From positions 1,674,001 through 1,738,000 of the forward strand of contig JACKFA010000001.1 of NCBI GenBank assembly GCA_020632715.1: 64,000 nucleotides of DNA. The letters run 5' to 3'. Positions within the stretch are counted from its first letter, which is position 1, and every line of letters starts with the position of its first letter. This document shows positions 42,220 through 49,640 of the stretch, piece after piece. The translations under genes and the position numbers were made by a program. Origin of the DNA: Deltaproteobacteria bacterium. Lineage in GTDB: Bacteria > Myxococcota_A > UBA9042 > PHBI01. A model generated the notes under the pieces. The model was not told the origin of the DNA, made no database searches, and saw nothing but the letters and a program-made list of their open reading frames with translations.

Positions 42220-42265
42220 TGGCGCCCGCGGTCCCCCGCCCGCGCGGCGCCGGGAGGAGCGCGAC

Positions 42266-43261
42266 ATGGCGGATCTGTTCGCGGGCATCGAGCCCTTCGT
42301 CGCCGTCGCCGAGGCGCGGAGCTTCCGAGCCGCCGCGACGCGGCTCGGGGTGACCTCCGCCGCGGTGAGCAAGGCCGTCCGGCGCCTCGAGGCGGAGCTC
42401 GGCGTCGCGCTCCTCCACCGGACGACGCGCCGCGTGCGGCTCTCCGTGGAGGGGGAGCTCCTCTTCGCGCGAGCGCGCGCCGCGTGCGACCTGGTGCTGT
42501 CGGGTCGGGACGAGGCGATGGCCGCGGTGAGCGAGCCGCGCGGCCCCCTCACGGTGTCGCTGCCGTCGCTCCTCGTGCCGGCGCTCGCGCGGCGCCTGCC
42601 GGAGCTCGTCGACGCGAACCCGGAGGTCACGCTCGGGCTCGTGGTCACCGACCGCCTCGTCGACCTCGTCGCGGACTCGGTGGACGTGGCCCTCCGCATC
42701 GGCGACCTCGCCGACTCGAGCCTCGTCGCGCGTCGCGTCGCGAGGACGTCGTGGGTGACGGTGGCCGCGCCGAGCTATGTCGCGCGCCACGGCGTGCCCG
42801 CGACGCCGGCCGCGCTCGCGGGCCATCGCTGCCTCAAGTTCAGGACGCCGCGGAACACCCTGGTCGAGTGGACGTTCCGCCGCGAGGCGGGCGCGGACGA
42901 CGCGGTCGTGGTGCCCTCGCCGTGCACGCTGAGCGCGGACGACGGGGAGGCGCTCGTGCGCGCCGCGGCGGCCGGTGTCGGGATCTGCCAGGCGTTCGCG
43001 ACGATGGTCGCGGAGCAGCTCGCGGACGGGAGCCTCGTGCGCGTGCTCGAGCCGTACGAGGCGCCGGGGCCGCCGGTCCACGTGCTCTGCCTCGCCGAGC
43101 AGCGCACGAGCCCGCGCGTCAGGGCCTTCATCGACTTCGCCGTCGCGGTGCTCGGCGACGGGAGCGCCGCTAGCAGCGCTCGGGGAAATTCGGACCGAGC
43201 CAGGCGCGGCGTCGTGGTCGCAGGTGGCTACGCGAGGCGGGAGCGTACCCGAGGTACGTGA
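42266..43261 (+). CDS. LysR family transcriptional regulator with repeat-derived tail
   Basis: A 331-residue LysR regulator: winged HTH FVAVAEARSFRAAATRLGVT, SAAVSKAVRRLEAELGVALL, HRTTRRVRLS, then a type 2 periplasmic-binding-like effector domain (LTVSLPSLLVPALARRLPEL, RHGVPATPAALAGHRCLKF). GGAGG is 10 nt before ATG 42266. Normal length is about 300; the last ~30 residues (SSARGNSDRARRGVVVAGG and on) are coded by element A1, because the frame enters the repeat without a stop and ends at TGA 43259-43261. The regulated genes are probably the divergent reductase/SDR pair. The tail is probably dispensable. Confidence 0.92.
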   Translation: MADLFAGIEPFVAVAEARSFRAAATRLGVTSAAVSKAVRRLEAELGVALLHRTTRRVRLSVEGELLFARARAACDLVLSGRDEAMAAVSEPRGPLTVSLPSLLVPALARRLPELVDANPEVTLGLVVTDRLVDLVADSVDVALRIGDLADSSLVARRVARTSWVTVAAPSYVARHGVPATPAALAGHRCLKFRTPRNTLVEWTFRREAGADDAVVVPSPCTLSADDGEALVRAAAAGVGICQAFATMVAEQLADGSLVRVLEPYEAPGPPVHVLCLAEQRTSPRVRAFIDFAVAVLGDGSAASSARGNSDRARRGVVVAGGYARRERTRGT

Positions 43262-43330
43262 CCGACGAGCGGAGCCGCCTGAGACCACAAGAGCAAGCCT
43301 GGCGACGGGAGAATTTCCCCGAGGGCTGCT
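43172..43330 (+). repeat. 159-bp structured palindromic element, type A, copy 1
   Basis: Arms AGCAGCGCTCGGGGAAATTC (43172-43191) and GAATTTCCCCGAGGGCTGCT (43311-43330) pair with one mismatch and are flanked by CT/AG, giving CTAG tips. Just inside are GGACCGAG (43192-43199) and CGACGGGA (43303-43310). Further in CCAGGC/GCCTGG and GTGGTC/GACCAC pair and a CGTACC-CGA-GGTACG hairpin forms the apex. Its 5' part encodes the tail of the LysR protein. Copy 2 lies at 54621 in the opposite orientation. Confidence 0.92.
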
Positions 43331-43332
43331 AG

Positions 43333-43490
43333 AGCACCGCTCGAGTAATCTCCCGTCGCATTCGGCACCAGCGCACCGTCATCGGCGTCGTTGGTCGTCG
43401 TCAGCGTGCTCTCAGCACGCCTCCTCCTCCCGCCTTGCCGCTGACAGCGCGCTGGCACCGACTGCTCGGTCCGATTACCTGAGCGGTGCT
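43333..43490 (-). repeat. 158-bp structured palindromic element, type B, copy 1
   Basis: Arms AGCACCGCTCGAGTAATC (43333-43350) and GATTACCTGAGCGGTGCT (43473-43490) pair with two mismatches. TCCCGTCG (43351-43358) and CTCGGTCC (43465-43472) are the complements of the shared 8-mers, so the element lies on the minus strand. CCAGCGC/GCGCTGG and an apical GCGTGC-TCTCA-GCACGC hairpin complete the fold. It directly abuts element A1, as B2 does A2. Confidence 0.9.
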
Positions 43491-43535
43491 CGAGGGCGTG
43501 ACGAGCCAGGCCTCGCCGATCCACTCCGAGATCGC

Positions 43536-43757
43536 CTAGCCTGCTACAGGCTCCTCGCCGTCGTCGGCGGGCTCGCGGACAGCGGCGTCGTCAGCTTGGA
43601 GCCGCGTGGCCTCGCGGCGCAGGTGGCGTGGCCACCCGGCCCGTTGCCCCGCGAGGAACGCGGCGAAGCAGGACGGGCCGCGCTCCTCGGGCAGCGGCGC
43701 GAGCAGGTCGAGAGGCACGGGCGTGGCGCGCTCGCCGCGCCGCGTGCGTCCCTTCAT
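43536..43757 (-). CDS. Possible small hypothetical protein downstream of frr
   Basis: A 73-residue open frame from ATG 43757 to 43536, beginning MKGRTRRGERATPVPLDLLA and continuing PLPEERGPSCFAAFLAGQRA. It has no ribosome binding site and no recognised family, but it is the only open frame with an ATG in the gap between frr and the repeat elements, and it starts 26 bases past frr on the same strand, so it could be translated from the pyrH-frr transcript. Composition is compatible with coding. It may equally be chance; the remaining bases of the gap (43491-43535) hold nothing recognisable. Confidence 0.35.
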   Translation of the reverse strand: MKGRTRRGERATPVPLDLLAPLPEERGPSCFAAFLAGQRAGWPRHLRREATRLQADDAAVREPADDGEEPVAG

Positions 43758-43782
43758 GGGCTCGAACGAGCGGTGAGCTCGG

Positions 43783-44331
43783 TCAAACCTCCATGATCTC
43801 CTTCTCCTTCTTGTCCGCCTCGGCGTCGATCTCGGAGATCGCCCCATCCGTGATGGTCTGGATCTTCGCGAGCGCCCGGTGCTGCTCGTCCTCCGAGTAG
43901 TCGGCGGAGTCCTTCACGAGCTGGTTCATGTCGCGCCGGACGTTCCGCGCCGAGACGCGCGCGTCCTCCGTCATCTTCTTCAGCTGCTTCACGAGCTTCT
44001 GCCGGAGCTCACCCGTGAGCGGCGGGATCGGGAGGCGGATGATCTCGCCGTCGTTGCTCGGCGTGATGCCGAGGTTCGAGCTGACGATGGCCTTCTCGAT
44101 GGCGATGAGCAGGCTCTTGTCCCACGGCTTGATCGTGATGAGCCGCGCCTCGGCCACGTTCAGCGCCGCGACCTGGTTCAGCGGCGTCTGCGCGCCGTAG
44201 TACTCGACGCGGATGCCGTCGAGCATGCTCAGGTTCGCGCGCCCCGTGCGCAGCTTCGTGAGCTCGCGCTTGAACGCCTCGATGGCCTTGTTCATGGAGG
44301 CCTGGGTCTCGGCGTAGATCTCGTCCAACAT
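43783..44331 (-). CDS. frr: Ribosome recycling factor
   Basis: A 182-residue RRF, about the usual 185. MLDEIYAETQASMNKAIEAF, the conserved ELTKLRTGRANLSMLDGIRV, YYGAQTPLNQVA, LITIKPWDKSLL and the C-terminal helix KKEKEIMEV are all canonical. It splits post-termination ribosomes with EF-G. GGAG lies ahead of ATG 44331. pyrH lies directly upstream on the same strand, the typical bacterial order rpsB-tsf-pyrH-frr. The usual uppS/cdsA genes do not follow; instead there is a repeat pair and a lysR gene. Confidence 0.97.
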   Translation of the reverse strand: MLDEIYAETQASMNKAIEAFKRELTKLRTGRANLSMLDGIRVEYYGAQTPLNQVAALNVAEARLITIKPWDKSLLIAIEKAIVSSNLGITPSNDGEIIRLPIPPLTGELRQKLVKQLKKMTEDARVSARNVRRDMNQLVKDSADYSEDEQHRALAKIQTITDGAISEIDAEADKKEKEIMEV

Positions 44332-44443
44332 GTTGCTCTCTCTCCTCTCGACCGTCGGCACGCGAGTTTACGGAACGCCGCAGCTTTGACAATACGCGCC
44401 GCGACCCGCGCGCGAAGAACCGCTCTGCGCGGGCGCGCCGCCC

Positions 44444-45181
44444 TCAGGCGGTCGGCTGCGTCGCCGTGACCCGCGTCCCGTCGACCTCGCCGCGGATGGC
44501 GCGCAGGATGTTGTCCGGCTGCGTCATGTCGAACACGAGGATCGGCAGGGCGTTCTCCTTGCAGAGGCTGATCGCCGTGCTGTCCATCACGTTCAGCTCG
44601 AGCCGGAGCACGTCGTGGTAGGTGACGTGGTCGTAGCGCTGGGCGTCGGCGTGCTTGGTCGGGTCCTTGTCGTACACCCCGTCGACCTTCGTCGCCTTCA
44701 TGACCACGTCCGCGCCGATCTCCGCCGCCCGGAGCGCCGCCGCCGTGTCGGTCGTGAAGTACGGGTTGCCCGTACCCGCCGCGAAGATCACCACGCGCCC
44801 CTTCTCGAGGTGCCGCACGGCGCGCCGGCGGATGTAGGGCTCGGCGACGTCGCGCATCTCGATGGCCGAGAGCACGCGCGTCGGTACGCCCTCGCGCTCG
44901 AGCGCGTCCTGGATCGCGAGCGCGTTCATCACCGTCGCGAGCATGCCCATCTGGTCGGCCGTGGCGCGGTCCATGCCGTGCGCCGCGCCCTTGAGCCCGC
45001 GGAAGATGTTGCCGCCGCCGATGACGAGCGCGAGCTGGCAGCCGAGCTTCATCGCGTCGCGCACCTGGCCCGCGATGCTCCGGAGCGTCGGCACCGAGAT
45101 GCCGAACGGCTCGACGCCCATCAGGGCCTCGCCGGACAGCTTGAGACAGATGCGCTTGTACCTGATGTCCCCGTCACTCAT
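44444..45181 (-). CDS. pyrH: Uridylate kinase (UMP kinase)
   Basis: A 245-residue UMP kinase of the amino-acid kinase fold. Motifs: YKRICLKLSGEALMG, LALVIGGGNIFRG, DQMGMLATVMNALAIQDAL, VVIFAAGTGNPYFTTDTAAA, MKATKVDGVYDKDPTKHADA and NVMDSTAISLCKEN. It makes UDP from UMP and ATP. GAGGGG is about 6 nt before ATG 45181, the canonical start just before the family region. Transcription is probably separate from rpsB-tsf because a strong terminator lies between tsf and pyrH, though readthrough is possible. Confidence 0.97.
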   Translation of the reverse strand: MSDGDIRYKRICLKLSGEALMGVEPFGISVPTLRSIAGQVRDAMKLGCQLALVIGGGNIFRGLKGAAHGMDRATADQMGMLATVMNALAIQDALEREGVPTRVLSAIEMRDVAEPYIRRRAVRHLEKGRVVIFAAGTGNPYFTTDTAAALRAAEIGADVVMKATKVDGVYDKDPTKHADAQRYDHVTYHDVLRLELNVMDSTAISLCKENALPILVFDMTQPDNILRAIRGEVDGTRVTATQPTA

Positions 45182-45237
45182 CGCTCGCCCCTCGCTCCCG
45201 ACCACGAACCGCGCGGCATCTGAGCACGCCCGGCCCC

Positions 45238-45280
45238 AAAAAGCGACGAGGCACCAAAGGGTGCCCTCTGGTGCCTCGTC
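45238..45280 (-). terminator. Rho-independent terminator after rpsB-tsf
   Basis: GACGAGGCACCA (45245-45256) and TGGTGCCTCGTC (45269-45280) form a perfect 12-bp stem, loop of 12 nt containing AGGGTGCCCT that can itself pair. On the minus strand the stem is followed by GCTTTTTGGGG. It lies 25 bases past the tsf stop and before pyrH. Confidence 0.9.
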
Positions 45281-45304
45281 ATCGACCCATCGGCCAGCAG
45301 CCTG

Positions 45305-45958
45305 CTAGAGCCCGGCCTGCTTCGCGACCTCGGCCGCGAAGTCGTCCTCGCGCTTCTCGATGCCCTCGCCGACCTCGAACCGGACGAAGCGCCGGATCGA
45401 GATCTTCTCGCCGATCTTGGCGGTGAGCTCGGCCTCGAGCTCGGCGACGGTCTTGTCGGGGTCCTTCACGAAGGGCTGGTCGAGGAGGCACACCTCCTTC
45501 TGCCACTTCTTGAGGCGCCCCTCCATGATCTTCTCCGCGATGTTGGCGGGCTTGCCCTCCTCCATCGCCTGCGCCTTGAAGATCTCCTTCTGCTTGTCGA
45601 TCTCCGCGGCCGGGAGCTCCTCGGCCCGCACGACCATCGGGTTCGCCGCGGCGACGTGCATCGCGAGGTCCTTCGCGAACGCCTGGAAGGCCTCGTTGCG
45701 CGACACGAAGTCGGTCTCGCAGTTGACCTCGATGATGACGCCGATGCGGCCGCCGGCGTGGATGTAGCTGCCCACGACGCCCTCGGAGGCGATCCGGCCG
45801 GCCTTCTTGCCGACGCTCGCGAGCTGCTTCTTCTGGAGGTACTCGATGGCCGCGTCCATGTCGCCGTTGCTCTCGGCGAGGGCCTTCTTGCAGTCCATGA
45901 AGCCGGCGCCGGTCCGCTCGCGGAGGTCCCGGACGATCTGCGCGCTGATCTCAGCCAT
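45305..45958 (-). CDS. tsf: Elongation factor Ts
   Basis: A 217-residue EF-Ts, the short form. MAEISAQIVRDLRERTGAGF with MDCKKALAESNGD is the UBA-like N-terminus; the core signature is VNCETDFVSRNEAFQAFA; the C-terminal part has the LLDQPFVKDPDKTVAELEAE and ISIRRFVRFEVGEGIEKRED features. It regenerates EF-Tu-GTP. AGAAGG precedes ATG 45958. It is downstream of rpsB in the same transcript and is followed by a strong terminator. Confidence 0.97.
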   Translation of the reverse strand: MAEISAQIVRDLRERTGAGFMDCKKALAESNGDMDAAIEYLQKKQLASVGKKAGRIASEGVVGSYIHAGGRIGVIIEVNCETDFVSRNEAFQAFAKDLAMHVAAANPMVVRAEELPAAEIDKQKEIFKAQAMEEGKPANIAEKIMEGRLKKWQKEVCLLDQPFVKDPDKTVAELEAELTAKIGEKISIRRFVRFEVGEGIEKREDDFAAEVAKQAGL

Positions 45959-46110
45959 CTGCCTTCTCCCGCCGGGTCTCACCCGGCCTTGGGGCCGCGC
46001 TCGCGACCCTGCCTTGGTTCCGTGGAATCGCTTCGCTCTGACGGGCCCAGCGCCACCGCGACCGGGCCCTCGGGGCCCGTTCGGCGCGGCGGAGCCGAGC
46101 TCGGGACGAC

Positions 46111-46920
46111 TCAGGCGTCGTCGCCGTCGTCCCCGTCCTTGTCCTCGGCCTTGTCGCCCTTGATGACGACGTCGACCGCCTCACCGCCGCGCGGGGCGGC
46201 CGGCGCGTACTCGGCGTGGACCGCGTCCTTGTGGAGCGCGGCGCCCGCGAGGTAGGCGTCCGTCAGCGCCTTCACGAAGAGCTGGATGGCGCGGATGGCG
46301 TCGTCGTTCGAGGGGATCGGGTAGTCGACGAGCGTCGGGTCGCTGTTCGAGTCGACGAGCGCGATGACCGGGATGTTGAGCTTCCGCGCCTCCGAGACGG
46401 CGAGGTGCTCCTTCACCGTGTCGATGACCAGGATCGCCCCCGGGACCTTCTTCATGTCCCGCACGCCGCCGAGGTTGCGGAGGAGCTTCTCGCGCTCGCG
46501 CTCGAGGAGGTTGACCTCCTTCTTCGCGAGGCGGTCGATGTTGTCGACGTGGAGCTGACGCTCGATCTCCTCGATGCGGTCGAGGGACATGCGGATCGTG
46601 CGGAAGTTCGTCAGCATGCCGCCGAGCCAGCGGTGCGCCACGTAGGGCTGGCGCGAGCGGCTCGCCTCCTGCTCGACGATCTCCTGCGCCTGGCGCTTCG
46701 TGCCGACGTACATCACCTTGTCGCCGCGCTGGCCCATCTTCGACATGAAGTCGAGGGCGTTGCGGAAGAGCCCGACCGTGCGCTGCAGGTTGATGATGTG
46801 GATGCCGTTCTTGGCGCCCCAGAGGTAGGGCCGCATCTTCGGGTTCCAGCGGTGGAGCTGGTGGCCGAAGTGCACACCCGCCTCAAGCATGTCCCGCATC
46901 GAGACCTGGTTGCTGCTCAT
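46111..46920 (-). CDS. rpsB: 30S ribosomal protein S2
   Basis: A 269-residue S2 protein. MRDMLEAGVHFGHQLHRWNP, KNGIHIINLQRTVGLFRNAL, HRWLGGMLTNFRTIRMSLDR, AILVIDTVKEHLAVSEARKL and PVIALVDSNSDPTLVDYPIP are canonical; the C-terminus has an acidic tail (DKAEDKDGDDGDDA). ATG 46920 precedes the conserved region; an upstream in-frame extension covers the leader and is not translated. The promoter 47040-47068 gives a leader of about 110 nt, room for S2 autoregulation. tsf follows 152 bases downstream. Confidence 0.97.
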   Translation of the reverse strand: MSSNQVSMRDMLEAGVHFGHQLHRWNPKMRPYLWGAKNGIHIINLQRTVGLFRNALDFMSKMGQRGDKVMYVGTKRQAQEIVEQEASRSRQPYVAHRWLGGMLTNFRTIRMSLDRIEEIERQLHVDNIDRLAKKEVNLLEREREKLLRNLGGVRDMKKVPGAILVIDTVKEHLAVSEARKLNIPVIALVDSNSDPTLVDYPIPSNDDAIRAIQLFVKALTDAYLAGAALHKDAVHAEYAPAAPRGGEAVDVVIKGDKAEDKDGDDGDDA

Positions 46921-47039
46921 CGTGTCCTCGCTCTCTCGTTTGCCTCCACTCCCCAGGACGCCGGCTGACGCCACGAGAGGTTGGGAAGTGTGTGATTTTA
47001 TTGCCGCTTTGGGGCTGCTCCCCGCTCTGCGGCCGGGGC

Positions 47040-47068
47040 CGTATAGCACGCACCCCGGGGGGTATCAA
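47040..47068 (-). promoter_or_regulatory. Sigma-70 promoter of rpsB-tsf
   Basis: On the minus strand TTGATA (47068-47063), 17 bp, TATACG (47045-47040). The -35 is 5/6 and the -10 4/6 with ideal spacing. Start of transcription would be near 47033, giving a ~112-nt leader. The leader can form CCGC...GCGG with inner GGGG/CCCC, followed by an A/T-rich stretch AATAAAAT rare in this genome, a plausible S2-binding leader. The -35 overlaps the last codons of the upstream gene. Confidence 0.75.
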
Positions 47069-47928
47069 GCATGGACACCGCGGACGCGCTCGGCGCGGGC
47101 GCGGGCCGCGAGGAGGGCGAGCGGCGGGAGGAGCAGCGCCGCGCACGGGAGGTTCACGAGGAGCACGTTGAACACGGCGCCCTGGGCGAGGGAGTGGGCC
47201 GTGTCGAGGAGGCACCAGGCGAGCACCGACGCGATCGCGGCGCGCGCGGCGAGGCCCGCGTCGGGCGCGCGGCGGATCGCGACCGCGAGCGTCGCGAGCT
47301 GCCCCGCCGTCGCGGCGCCGATCGGGCCGAAGAGCGCGAGGGCGGCGCCTGCGTCCTCGGGCGGGATGGGGCCGCCGGCGTAGGCGGCGTCGGCGAGACC
47401 GGCGAACCAGGGCGCGAAGACCGCGCTCCCGCCGAGCCACGCGATCGCGAGCCCCGCGCCCGCGCCCGCGGTGCAGGCGAGAGCGGCGACGGTCCGCGCA
47501 GCGCTCGCTCGCGGCCGCGGCGGGTCGCCGCTCCACGCGGACCAGCCCATCGCGAGCGGCACGGCGACCGCGCCTACCGGGGCCGCCGTCAGGAGCCACG
47601 CGCCGAGCCCGCCGCCCGCCAGCGCCGCCACGGTGGCCACCGCGAGGGAGACCGCGAGGCCGTGCGCCGTCGCGTCGCGCCCCCAGCGGGCGCCCTCGCG
47701 GAGCCCATGGCGCGCGACCAGCGCGTGCGCGACCCACACCCCGGCGAGCGACGCCCCCGCGATCGCGACCGCCAGGCGCGCCGCGAGGCTCTTCGACGCG
47801 AGGTCGCCGAGGCCGCCGGCCCCCGCGGCGTCGAGGAGCGGCCACGCCGCCGCGAGCGCCGCGAGGCCCCAGCTCGTCGCCTCGACGCGGCGCGCGATCC
47901 GCGACGCGCGGGCGTGAACGTCGTTCAC
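47065..47928 (-). CDS. Multi-pass membrane protein, unknown
   Basis: A 287-residue protein with about eight hydrophobic helices, e.g. LAVAIAGASLAGVWVAHALV, LAVSLAVATVAALAGGGLGA, WLLTAAPVGAVAVPLAMGW, TVAALACTAGAGAGLAIAW and VLLVNLPCAALLLPPLALLA. Sequence is Ala/Gly/Leu-dominated with no motif assigning a function. GTG 47928 overlaps the stop of the upstream lipoprotein gene (TGA 47925-47927), and the stop abuts the rpsB promoter. Operon of three genes with the lipoprotein and DUF2332 genes. Not recognised. Confidence 0.72.
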   Translation of the reverse strand: MNDVHARASRIARRVEATSWGLAALAAAWPLLDAAGAGGLGDLASKSLAARLAVAIAGASLAGVWVAHALVARHGLREGARWGRDATAHGLAVSLAVATVAALAGGGLGAWLLTAAPVGAVAVPLAMGWSAWSGDPPRPRASAARTVAALACTAGAGAGLAIAWLGGSAVFAPWFAGLADAAYAGGPIPPEDAGAALALFGPIGAATAGQLATLAVAIRRAPDAGLAARAAIASVLAWCLLDTAHSLAQGAVFNVLLVNLPCAALLLPPLALLAARARAERVRGVHA

Positions 47929-48452
47929 GGCGCCGCGAGCCGGATCAGCGCGTCGAGCGCGAAGCGTTTCGCGGCGACCGAGCGCGTGGCGTCGTCGAGA
48001 CCGTCGAGGAGGCCGCCGTCGGCGCGGATGGCCTCGCGCCGGAAGACGACCGTGATGAGCTCGAACGCGTGCCCCTCGAGGTGGAGCCCGGCGACCGTGC
48101 TCGCCGCGCGCAGGATCGGCGTCACGTCGCCGGACAGCAGATCCGCCCGGAGCGCGTCGGAGAGCGACTCGTCCCCCGCGACCCCCGGCGCCGGCGCCGC
48201 GCCGCGCGGCCCGCGCGGCACCACCGGCACCTCCTCGAGCGTCTCGCGCGCCTCGTCCGCGAGCCGGCGCATCCGCGCCTCCTCGAGGTGGTTCCCGTCG
48301 CGCCAGCGCGCGTACTCCTCGCCCGTGATCGCGACCGCCTCCGCCCGCTTACCGGCCCGCCAGGCGCCGAGCGCGTCCTGGTAGCCGTCGAGGCCGTGCG
48401 CGCACGCGGGCGCGAGCAGCGCCACGAGAGCGACGGCGAGGGCCCGCCTCAC
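47925..48452 (-). CDS. Small exported lipoprotein-like hypothetical protein
   Basis: A 175-residue protein with an N-terminal RRALAVALVALLAPACAHG, a lipobox-like APAC, then a soluble helical domain (GYQDALGAWRAGKRAEAVAI, LEEARMRRLADEARETLEEV, HAFELITVVFRREAI). The mature protein may be a TPR-like short repeat. GTG 48452 overlaps the DUF2332 stop by four bases, and its own stop overlaps the membrane protein start, so all three are translationally coupled. Function unknown. Confidence 0.72.
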   Translation of the reverse strand: MRRALAVALVALLAPACAHGLDGYQDALGAWRAGKRAEAVAITGEEYARWRDGNHLEEARMRRLADEARETLEEVPVVPRGPRGAAPAPGVAGDESLSDALRADLLSGDVTPILRAASTVAGLHLEGHAFELITVVFRREAIRADGGLLDGLDDATRSVAAKRFALDALIRLAAP

Positions 48453-49525
48453 GCCGCGCTCCAGAGCGCCTTCAGCCGCGCGAGCGCCCCCGGGGCGAGC
48501 ACGCAGCCCGTCGGGTGGTAGTCGGTGCGCGCGAGCTCGAACGCCACCACGTCGCCGCCGCTCCGCCCGTGCACGCGGAGGCGCATCGGCCCGCTCCCGG
48601 CGCCCCGCGGATCGGGCGGCGCCGGGTTCAGGTCGACCCAGAGCCGCCGCGCCCCGCCCGCGACCCACGCCCGCATCTCGGCGTGATAGCGCTCGCGGAC
48701 GTCGGGGTCGAGGTGCGGATCGACGACGCTCTCGAAGGCGAGCACGGCAGAGACGCGCTCGTCGGCCTCGAGGTCGGTCAGGATCGCGGCCGTCGCGCCC
48801 TCGCCGAGCTCGTGCGCGCGGAGCTCGGGTGGCGGCGCGTCCCCGAGCCAGCGCCGGCGCCACACGTCGGCGGCCGCCGAGAAGCGCGCGAGGCGGTCCG
48901 GCTGCCCCGGCCAGATGCACGCGGTCAGCCAGCGGCTCGCGTCCGCGTCGCGGACGTCGACCGGCGCGCGGTCGAGCCCGACGCGCCGCCACGGCGACGG
49001 GAAGTCGAGGGTCGACACCTTCTGGTTGCCGAAGCGCACGTCGAACGGCGCGAGGTCGGCCACGAGGTTGAGCCCGGCGGAGCTCCCGATCTCGCAGAGC
49101 GCGAAGCCGCGGTGCGGGAGGTCGAGCGCGAGCGCCACGAGCCCCCAGCCGAGGGCGCGCCCGGGCTCGTTCGTCTGGATGTGGCGCGCGCGCAGGATCG
49201 GGACGAGCGCCGGGTCCGCGAGCGCCTCGAGCAGCCGCGCCTCGAGCGCGGGCGCCTCGGCGTCGGCGAGCACCTCCGGGCCGAGCGGGTGCGCGTCGTC
49301 GCCGAGCGCGAGGTAGCGGAGCGCCGCGAGCACCAGCAGCGGCCGCGCGTAGATCCCGTGGAACTCCCGCCCCTCCCAGGCCGCGCGGAGCGGCGCGAGC
49401 AGCCGCTCGTCGTCCCGGAGGGCGCGCAGGAGCGCGAGCAGTCGGTCGTAGCTGCCGGGCCCGGCCTCGGCGAGGAGGCGCGGGGACATCAGGTCGTCGG
49501 CGAGCCCGGTGATTCCCGTGGGCAC
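48449..49525 (-). CDS. DUF2332 domain-containing protein
   Basis: A 358-residue protein of DUF2332: GSYDRLLALLRALRDDERLL, HIQTNEPGRALGWGLVALAL, the Rossmann-like FALCEIGSSAGLNLVADL and the later VLAFESVVDPHLDPDVRERY. The IGSSAGLN motif resembles an AdoMet site but no enzymatic activity is established. GTG 49525 is chosen because GGAGG lies 8 nt upstream; longer frames lack this. The family is common in Actinobacteria and Myxococcota. Divergent from the MMPL transporter with 115 bases between starts. Confidence 0.87.
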   Translation of the reverse strand: MPTGITGLADDLMSPRLLAEAGPGSYDRLLALLRALRDDERLLAPLRAAWEGREFHGIYARPLLVLAALRYLALGDDAHPLGPEVLADAEAPALEARLLEALADPALVPILRARHIQTNEPGRALGWGLVALALDLPHRGFALCEIGSSAGLNLVADLAPFDVRFGNQKVSTLDFPSPWRRVGLDRAPVDVRDADASRWLTACIWPGQPDRLARFSAAADVWRRRWLGDAPPPELRAHELGEGATAAILTDLEADERVSAVLAFESVVDPHLDPDVRERYHAEMRAWVAGGARRLWVDLNPAPPDPRGAGSGPMRLRVHGRSGGDVVAFELARTDYHPTGCVLAPGALARLKALWSAA

Positions 49526-49640
49526 TGCGTCACCTCCGGCGTCGGGCGTGGGGCGTCGGGCACTTCGTAACAACCTCCCGCCCACGGCGCCACGGAAACC
49601 AGCGCTTGAGAACGCGGGCCGCCTCGGGCATAGCCTTGTC

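Noticed and set aside
37346..43261. A single 1971-residue ComEC-LysR protein
   Set aside because: The middle crosses three minus-strand genes with clear families (SDR, F420 reductase-like) or a signal peptide; its translation there has no domain and is low-complexity Arg/Gly/Ala.
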